Below, in pieces: positions 1-4,657 of a DNA stretch of 5,911 bases; position 1 is the first letter of the stretch; each line of letters begins with the position of its first letter. Origin of the DNA: a bacterium (GTDB lineage: Bacteria > Fidelibacterota > UBA2242); the NCBI GenBank assembly GCA_018895675.1, contig JAHIOG010000522.1, forward strand, positions 1 through 5,911, read 5' to 3'. The notes below the pieces were generated by a model, which made no database searches, was not told where the DNA came from, and worked only from the letters and a program-made list of their open reading frames with translations. Both the position numbers and the translations under genes were made by a program.

Positions 1-35
1 AAACTATAAAGTTTTTTAAATAACATAGTGGTTAA

Positions 36-75
36 TCCGGCAACCGCCGGACTCTGCCAATTGAGCTACTCCGGA
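36..75 (-). tRNA. 5' half of a tRNA (possibly Asn); 3' half not recognisable
   Basis: Read on the minus strand from 75, the sequence has a 7-base acceptor-like TCCGGAG, the TA linker, and a standard D arm (GCTC, AATTGGCA loop, GAG). This matches the first 25 or so bases of bacterial tRNAs. A first base of U is typical of bacterial tRNA-Asn. After the D arm the match breaks down: a hairpin TCCGGC-GGTT-GCCGGA follows. No canonical 7-base anticodon loop with T at position 33 flanked by a 5-bp stem can be built. A GTT triplet (the Asn anticodon) does sit in the loop. Between 35 and 1 there is neither a T arm (GGTTCRA) nor the CTCCGGA needed to close the acceptor stem. It may be a truncated pseudogene, or a gene interrupted here and continuing beyond the window. 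The tRNA origin is fairly sure; the identity and function are not. Confidence 0.5.
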
Positions 76-98
76 ATCACTTATAAAAAAAGCGTGCT

Positions 99-127
99 AA
101 TTTAAATTAAAAATAAGCGATAGTCAA
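99..127 (-). promoter_or_regulatory. Candidate sigma70-type promoter ahead of the tRNA fragment
   Basis: Immediately after the HIT stop codon the minus strand reads TTGACT, 17 bases, then TAAATT. The -35 box matches the consensus in 5 of 6 positions and the -10 box in 4 of 6. Transcription would start near 92 and give a leader of about 17 bases before the tRNA 5' end at 75. A short leader is normal for a tRNA gene. The region is very AT-rich, so a chance match is possible. No GC-rich terminator hairpin separates the HIT gene from this site, so readthrough from the operon is also possible. Confidence 0.4.
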
Positions 128-616
128 TTAGTAATCAAAATTATCGAAATATTGCTTCAAAGATTTCCAGGCGTCTTCAAGTCCCTGGCTGATTACTTTC
201 GTATGACCGGAAACGGGCATAAAATTAGTGTCGCCATTCCAGCGTGGAACCACATGTATATGAAGATGATCTTTTACTCCCGCGCCGGCGACCTGTCCAA
301 TATTAATACCGATGTTGAATCCTTCTGCGCGAAGTTTCTCTTTTAGAGCTTTTGTGCAGACATTAATATAATTCATCATTTCAAGCTTTGTCTGATCATC
401 TAAATCACCAAAATCACTGATGTGCTGGTAGGGAGCGATCATCATATGACCATTGTTATAAGGGTAGTAATTCATTATAACAAAGGATTTTTGTCCCCGA
501 TGAACTATCAGCCGTTTCCGATCATTATTTTCTTGTGAATATTTACAGAAGAAACAGCCTTTTTCCTGCGGTCCTTTGATATATTCGATTCGCCAGGGCG
601 CCCAGATTCGTTTCAT
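128..616 (-). CDS. HIT-family protein (Ap4A hydrolase/phosphorylase-like)
   Basis: This is a 162-residue histidine-triad protein with ATG start and TAA stop. The signature HLHIHVV lies at residues 117-123 (His117, His119, His121); His119, the middle one, is the expected nucleophile. CFFC at 21-24, with His65 in the stretch NGHMMIAPYQH (55-65), looks like the zinc site found in many HIT proteins of this branch. The N-terminus RIWAPWRIEYI resembles actinobacterial and other bacterial HIT proteins described as Ap4A phosphorylases or hydrolases. Members cleave or transfer at adenosine 5'-phosphoryl groups in dinucleoside polyphosphates, AMP esters or AMP amides; the substrate here cannot be told. 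The length is normal and the protein should be cytosolic. It is the last gene of the operon, starting 5 bases after the stop of the EF-G-like gene. Its likely ribosome binding site GAAGAGG (636-630) overlaps that gene's last codons, suggesting translational coupling. Confidence 0.9.
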   Translation of the reverse strand: MKRIWAPWRIEYIKGPQEKGCFFCKYSQENNDRKRLIVHRGQKSFVIMNYYPYNNGHMMIAPYQHISDFGDLDDQTKLEMMNYINVCTKALKEKLRAEGFNIGINIGQVAGAGVKDHLHIHVVPRWNGDTNFMPVSGHTKVISQGLEDAWKSLKQYFDNFDY

Positions 617-621
617 TGAGA

Positions 622-2706
622 TTAATGTTCCTCTTCACGTTTCCGTTTATATTCAGCGACAACCTTTTGCTGTTGTTCGTGCGGCATCGTTTCATAATGG
701 GAGAAACTTTGGTGATGCATTCCTTTTCCCTGAGTCATCGAGCGGAGAGAAGTGCTGTACCGATATAATTCTGCCAACGGTACTTTGGCATTAATTTTCT
801 GGAAAGAGCCTTCAGAATCAATCCCCTGGATTTTTCCGTGTCGAACAGAGATATCACCCATTACATCACCCATAAACTCTTCGGGAACAATAACGGTTAA
901 ATCAAAAATCGGTTCTAAAAGAATTGGGCTAGCATCCATAAAGGCTTCTTTGAATGCGCCTTTACCGGCAATCTGGAAAGCGATATCTTTTGAATCGACA
1001 GAGTGCATTTTACCATCGTAAAATATAGCTTTTACGTCGGTAACATTGTAACCGGCGAGGATGCCTTCTTCACAAGCCGCTTTAACACCTTTTTCAACAG
1101 AAGGCACAAAAACGCGGTCAACGTTTTGTCCCGTAAGAGTATTTGTAAATTCGATACCTGCACCACGTTCAGTCGGCTCAATACGCATCCATACTTCGGC
1201 AAATTGTCCGGCGCCACCGGATTGTTTTTTATGACGATATTTTGCCGAGCCTTGTTTATTAATAGTCTCACGATAGGGAATGCGAGGAGGTAACTGATCG
1301 ACTTCCACATTGAATTTTTGTTTCAGGCGTTCTAATAAAATAGTGAAGTGGAGTTCGCCCTGACCGGAAAGGATTGTCTGTTTAAGTTCGGGATCGTAGT
1401 GGTATGTAATAGTTGGATCTTCATCAGCTAAGGTTTGCAGTCCGGAATTAATTTTATCTTCATCACCGCGGGATTTTGGGTCAATCGCTACCTGCAGGAC
1501 GGGTTCAGGAAAATTGATTTTCGGATATTCAACCGGTGATTTTGAATCTGCGAGAGTATCGGTTGTATGTGTTTTTTTTAATTTAACGACCGTTCCGATG
1601 TCGCCTGCATGAAGGTGGGCAACCTCAAGTTTATCTTTACCGTTTGCAACGAAAATTTGTCCAAGGCGCTCGCTCTTTCCGGATTTTAAATTGATCAAAT
1701 CCAAACCGGAACGAACCGTACCGGACATCACACGAAATATCGATAACTCGCCAATATGTTTTTCACTTATTGTCTTAAATACGAATATGGATACCGGTTC
1801 ATCATCGTTCACTTTTCTTTCTACAGATTGACCTTTGTATTTACCGGATACGACTTTTTTATAGTCGGGTGCGGGCGCATATTTGACAATAGAGTCGAGG
1901 AGAGCAGAACCGCCGGTATTATTAAAAGCGGAAGCAGCAAAAACAGGGAAGAGATTCCGATTGATAATGGCATTTTTAAGACCTTCAAGTAATTCTTCTT
2001 CAGTAAGCGCGCCCTCTTCAAAATATTTTTCAAGCAAAGCATCATCGGATTCGGCGATAAACTCGATTAATTCTTCGCGGAGCGTATTAACAGTATCCTG
2101 AAGATCTGCCGGTACTTCCTCTTCAACTGTAGTGCCTTTGCCGTCCATAGAGTAGCGATATACTTTATTTGCCAAAATATCAACAATTGCATCGAAATCT
2201 ATGCCTTGATTGACGGGAATTTGTAACAGAACAACATGTTTTCCAAATGATTCTTTTAATCCCTGTAATGTTTTATCAAAATTTGCATGCTCCTTATCCA
2301 GCATATTAATGACAAACCATACCGGTAAATCTTCTTCTTTTGTAAAATTAAAAACCAGCTCAGTTCCCACCTCGACACCGGTTTGAGCATGTACAACAAT
2401 TAAACTGAGGTCACTAACACGGGTAATTGCTTTTGCTTCGCCGATAAAATCAAGGTATCCGGGAGTATCGAGAATATTAAATTTTAATTTTGACCATTCA
2501 CAATGGGTCAGAGAAGAAGAAATGGAGAATTTTCTGCTGATTTCATCTTCGTTATAATCGGAAACCGTTGTCCCGTCATCAATCCGTCCTAAACGAGTCG
2601 TGGCGCCGGCAGTATAGAGTAGTGCTTCGACAAGGGATGTCTTTCCTGTGGATGCATGACCTAAAACCGCAATATTTCGAATTTCATTAGTTTGGAATTC
2701 TTTCAA
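622..2706 (-). CDS. EF-G2-like translational GTPase (elongation factor G paralogue)
   Basis: This 694-residue protein has the whole EF-G layout. The GTPase domain has P-loop GHASTGKTS at 16-24, DTPGYLDF at 80-87, NMLD at 134-137 and SAF at 259-261. Domain II is at about 300-385, domain III at about 398-475 (SGQGELHF at 447-454), domain IV at about 478-600 (GGAGQF at 497-502) and domain V at about 600-685 (SVRHGKIQGID). EF-G moves tRNAs and mRNA through the ribosome. This form differs from canonical FusA: switch I reads RKFSI rather than RGITI, the usual switch II His is Tyr84, and NKxD has Met for Lys. These features suggest the EF-G2 paralogue group, whose cellular role is poorly defined. 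The start is TTG at 2706-2704; no ATG occurs before residue 135, and AGGAGG sits 6 bases upstream. It lies 12 bases after the AMP-binding gene and 5 before the HIT gene. Confidence 0.9.
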   Translation of the reverse strand: MKEFQTNEIRNIAVLGHASTGKTSLVEALLYTAGATTRLGRIDDGTTVSDYNEDEISRKFSISSSLTHCEWSKLKFNILDTPGYLDFIGEAKAITRVSDLSLIVVHAQTGVEVGTELVFNFTKEEDLPVWFVINMLDKEHANFDKTLQGLKESFGKHVVLLQIPVNQGIDFDAIVDILANKVYRYSMDGKGTTVEEEVPADLQDTVNTLREELIEFIAESDDALLEKYFEEGALTEEELLEGLKNAIINRNLFPVFAASAFNNTGGSALLDSIVKYAPAPDYKKVVSGKYKGQSVERKVNDDEPVSIFVFKTISEKHIGELSIFRVMSGTVRSGLDLINLKSGKSERLGQIFVANGKDKLEVAHLHAGDIGTVVKLKKTHTTDTLADSKSPVEYPKINFPEPVLQVAIDPKSRGDEDKINSGLQTLADEDPTITYHYDPELKQTILSGQGELHFTILLERLKQKFNVEVDQLPPRIPYRETINKQGSAKYRHKKQSGGAGQFAEVWMRIEPTERGAGIEFTNTLTGQNVDRVFVPSVEKGVKAACEEGILAGYNVTDVKAIFYDGKMHSVDSKDIAFQIAGKGAFKEAFMDASPILLEPIFDLTVIVPEEFMGDVMGDISVRHGKIQGIDSEGSFQKINAKVPLAELYRYSTSLRSMTQGKGMHHQSFSHYETMPHEQQQKVVAEYKRKREEEH

Positions 2707-2712
2707 AACAAT

Positions 2713-2720
2713 CCTCCTTT
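2713..2720 (-). promoter_or_regulatory. Strong ribosome binding site fixing a TTG start
   Basis: AAAGGAGG on the minus strand ends 6 bases before the TTG at 2706-2704. It overlaps the TAA stop (2721-2719) of the preceding gene by two bases. A full Shine-Dalgarno match at ideal spacing, together with the lack of any ATG upstream of the P-loop, fixes TTG as the start of the EF-G2-like gene. Ribosomes finishing the upstream gene would be placed directly at this site. Confidence 0.85.
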
Positions 2721-4236
2721 ATTTCCAAATTTTTTCATGTTGATGTAATTGTGATTTTATAATGACCCCGATGCAGTTTCGCTCAAAATGATCAAAAACA
2801 TTAATATCATCGGGCACTAAATATTTTGGTAATTTCTCTTTACAGAATTTGAGTAATTCTTCTTTATCCGGAGATTTATCATCAAAGAGTGTTACAGCCA
2901 GTTGAATTTCGTTATGCCATTTACTGTCATTTGAATGCAATATAGTGGCTTCGCGGATATTTGGATGTTGAATGACTACATCCAAAATATTTTTTGGCAG
3001 TGCTTGAAATCCCTTTCGATAAAAACGGTCTGATTGCTTGCATTCCCAATATAGAAATCCTTCGCTGTCTCTTCTCGCAATATCACCGGTGTCAATCCAT
3101 TCATCAGGTTCTCTTCCATTTCCCCTATATTGATCAAAGTAATGGTGAAATACATTTTTACCACGAACCATCAGATTACCTGGTCGTCCATCGGCAATTT
3201 CATTGCCGTTCTCATCAACTATCAATATTTCACAACAGGAGAGAGGCTTACCGACGGACAATGAAATGGTTCTATTTGAGTTTAGATTCATTGTGATTAT
3301 AGGCGCTTCGGCAACGCCATAGGCTTCCATAACTGTCGCTCCATAGCGTCGATAAATAAGGTCTTTTGTTTTTATAGAAAAACTATCGCCAGCCGGAATA
3401 TAGAAATCAATAGAATTGAGTTTTTCAGGTTCAAGGTATCCGTCACCGGTCAATTCTTCTATAAATCCACTATTACTGATAAAAGTATTTACCTTATGAT
3501 CGTGAATCGATGTATAAAGCGCTCCCCGCGAATCATCAACAGGAATGATAATAGTGCTTCCTGAAACAATTGCCAGATTGATGACAAGTGAAAAGGGGAA
3601 GTAGTGAAAGTAGGGAAGACTGGTGTATAGTCTGAACTTATAATTTTTAGGGAATTGTTCGATAGTTGACACCGCTGTTTCAGACAGGCTGTCATGTGTA
3701 AAAACGAGGGATTTGGGATGAGTGTAATCTCCGGCGCTAAATAAAATAACGGCGTTGTTTTTATCCTTAGTTGATAATTGATGTTTGGTCAGGCCCCGTA
3801 TATTCAGGGAATCCCGAAGGTTCTCTGTATTTTGATCTGTTTCACCGTCAAGCACGAAACATTTAACAGGTTTACCACAAAGATCGCAGATACTATCGGC
3901 ATATTCCTGGAAGTGTCCTGAATAAATCAGAGTATCAATACGTGTTGTAGTTGCAAGTGTTGCGACCTCATCTTTTGACACCGTCCATGGTAAAAGCGCT
4001 GTAATTGCACCGGTATTTAAAATCGCCAAATATGAAATAATGAATTCCGGACAGTTTTGAAGCAAAATGCCGACAGTCTGACCGGGTCTGACTCCGGTAT
4101 GTATAAGTTTATTTGTCAGAGATTGTATCTGGGATGATGCATCCTTAAATGTGAGCTGATAATCACCGTGTATTATAAAGGGATATACCGGATTATTTTG
4201 TGCAAAGAAGTCTATATAGTCGTTTAGTTGTTTCAT
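2719..4236 (-). CDS. Divergent AMP-binding (acyl-CoA synthetase-like) protein with altered catalytic motifs
   Basis: This is a 505-residue member of the ANL adenylate-forming superfamily (acyl-CoA synthetases, NRPS adenylation domains, luciferases), which activates carboxylic acids as acyl-AMP. The N-terminal part (GVRPGQTVGILLQNCPEF at 48-65) is typical. So are LPYFH (207-211, motif A4), YGVAE (306-310, A5) and DTGD (382-385, A7), and the length is normal. Two key sites are abnormal. The phosphate-binding A3 loop, usually TSGTTGxPKG, reads FSAGDYTHPKS (166-176). In A10, normally GKIxR, the sequence is GVIIK (490-494), so the catalytic lysine is Val491. The A8 hinge (CKQSDRFYRKG, 399-409) has also drifted. 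It may be a pseudoenzyme, a thioesterification-only enzyme or a diverged synthetase. The substrate is unknown. The ATG at 4236 is preceded in frame by a stop one codon upstream. There is no clear Shine-Dalgarno. It is the first gene of the operon. Confidence 0.82.
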   Translation of the reverse strand: MKQLNDYIDFFAQNNPVYPFIIHGDYQLTFKDASSQIQSLTNKLIHTGVRPGQTVGILLQNCPEFIISYLAILNTGAITALLPWTVSKDEVATLATTTRIDTLIYSGHFQEYADSICDLCGKPVKCFVLDGETDQNTENLRDSLNIRGLTKHQLSTKDKNNAVILFSAGDYTHPKSLVFTHDSLSETAVSTIEQFPKNYKFRLYTSLPYFHYFPFSLVINLAIVSGSTIIIPVDDSRGALYTSIHDHKVNTFISNSGFIEELTGDGYLEPEKLNSIDFYIPAGDSFSIKTKDLIYRRYGATVMEAYGVAEAPIITMNLNSNRTISLSVGKPLSCCEILIVDENGNEIADGRPGNLMVRGKNVFHHYFDQYRGNGREPDEWIDTGDIARRDSEGFLYWECKQSDRFYRKGFQALPKNILDVVIQHPNIREATILHSNDSKWHNEIQLAVTLFDDKSPDKEELLKFCKEKLPKYLVPDDINVFDHFERNCIGVIIKSQLHQHEKIWK

Positions 4237-4274
4237 TGTTTACTGCTTAAAAATTTAATAATAAAAAGCCAGAA

Positions 4275-4303
4275 ATTTTAATCATTTTGCTTTCTTATGT
4301 CAA
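4275..4303 (-). promoter_or_regulatory. Sigma70-type promoter of the AMP-binding/EF-G2/HIT operon
   Basis: The minus strand has TTGACA (4303-4298, a perfect -35), a 17-base spacer, and TAAAAT (4280-4275, 5 of 6 matches to TATAAT). Transcription would begin near 4268, leaving a leader of about 32 bases before the ATG at 4236. That leader is AT-rich with no obvious fold, so a riboswitch is unlikely. The position is right for an operon promoter, because the next gene upstream ends in two terminators. Confidence 0.75.
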
Positions 4304-4395
4304 GATAATTACCGGATATTTTTATTTTTGCACCGAAATAAGGCTTTTAAAGCTGTTCATAGCCTATTTCATTAACATCATTTTCTTTGAAAACG

Positions 4396-4415
4396 TCTTA
4401 AAATCAGTTTTAAGA
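4396..4415. repeat. AT-rich inverted repeat, possible operator
   Basis: TCTTAAAA and TTTTAAGA form a perfect 8-bp inverted repeat around a 4-base centre (TCAG). It lies about 93 bases upstream of the -35 box of the operon promoter. It could bind a dimeric regulator. It could also be chance in an AT-rich spacer, as it has no GC-rich stem and no adjoining T-run. Confidence 0.25.
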
Positions 4416-4556
4416 ACATAAATCCGGTTCACAGTAAACTGATACGCAGAAAAGGAGCAATAAAAAATAAATGGTCTTTTTCACTGCAAAATCTCTCTAT
4501 TCTAATACCTGATTCAATCATATGATAATTTAAGATTAAATAGAACAATTGTTAAT

Positions 4557-4586
4557 AAAAAGGGCTGCTTAAGAGCAGCTCTTTTT
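4557..4586. terminator. Bidirectional rho-independent terminator (second in tandem)
   Basis: AAAAA, then GGGCTGCT, loop TAAG, AGCAGCTC, then TTTTT. The stem is 8 bp with one G-T pair, extended by five A-T pairs. The A-run and T-run allow it to work in both directions. For the minus strand it is a backup behind the 4606-4637 terminator of the TonB receptor gene. On the plus strand no gene that needs it is visible. Confidence 0.75.
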
Positions 4587-4605
4587 GATTGTTCTGGAAT
4601 GTAAA

Positions 4606-4637
4606 AATAAAAGCCCCGATAGATCGGGGCTTTTATT
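4606..4637. terminator. Rho-independent terminator of the TonB receptor gene
   Basis: There is a perfect 15-base inverted repeat (AATAAAAGCCCCGAT and its complement) around two central bases. The core stem is GCCCC/GGGGC, with A-run and T-run flanks on the two sides. It begins 20 bases past the receptor stop codon on the minus strand, exactly where that transcript should end, and its symmetry makes it bidirectional. Confidence 0.88.
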
Positions 4638-4657
4638 AGGCTCACAATTTTGCCAAA

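Larger units (their letters stand above)
4237..4657. other. Intergenic region of 421 bases
   Basis: No gene is supported here. From left to right it holds the short leader and promoter of the operon (to 4303), an AT-rich stretch with one hairpin at 4396-4415, about 140 bases where I see nothing definite, and two terminator hairpins (4557-4586 and 4606-4637) behind the TonB receptor gene. One 13-codon plus-strand reading frame (4471-4512) is too short and poorly placed to call. Confidence 0.7.

Noticed and set aside
98..109. 12-base palindrome TAATTTAAATTA after the HIT gene
   Set aside because: It is entirely A and T, overlaps the -10 region of the tRNA-side promoter and has no GC stem, so it is not a credible terminator or operator.
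622..2706. Calling the GTPase canonical FusA, TetM-type protection protein or LepA
   Set aside because: It has the full five-domain EF-G layout with an EF-G2-style switch I and DTPGY, lacks the C-terminal architecture of LepA, and shows no specific resistance-protein signature.
2994..3296. Plus-strand open frame of 100 codons inside the AMP-binding gene
   Set aside because: It is a shadow of a well-supported gene, has no recognisable domain and no ribosome binding site, and its composition follows the opposite strand.
4237..4268. Riboswitch or attenuator in the leader of the AMP-binding gene
   Set aside because: The predicted leader is only about 32 bases, AT-rich, and shows no hairpin or terminator.
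4471..4512. Small plus-strand frame of 13 codons preceded by AGGAG at 4453-4457
   Set aside because: The spacing to ATG is 13 bases, the peptide has no recognisable feature, and no plus-strand promoter is convincing.
4517..4553. Two 10-base palindromes, ATCATATGAT and AACAATTGTT
   Set aside because: Palindromes of this length are expected by chance in a few hundred AT-rich bases, and they lie far from the operon promoter.
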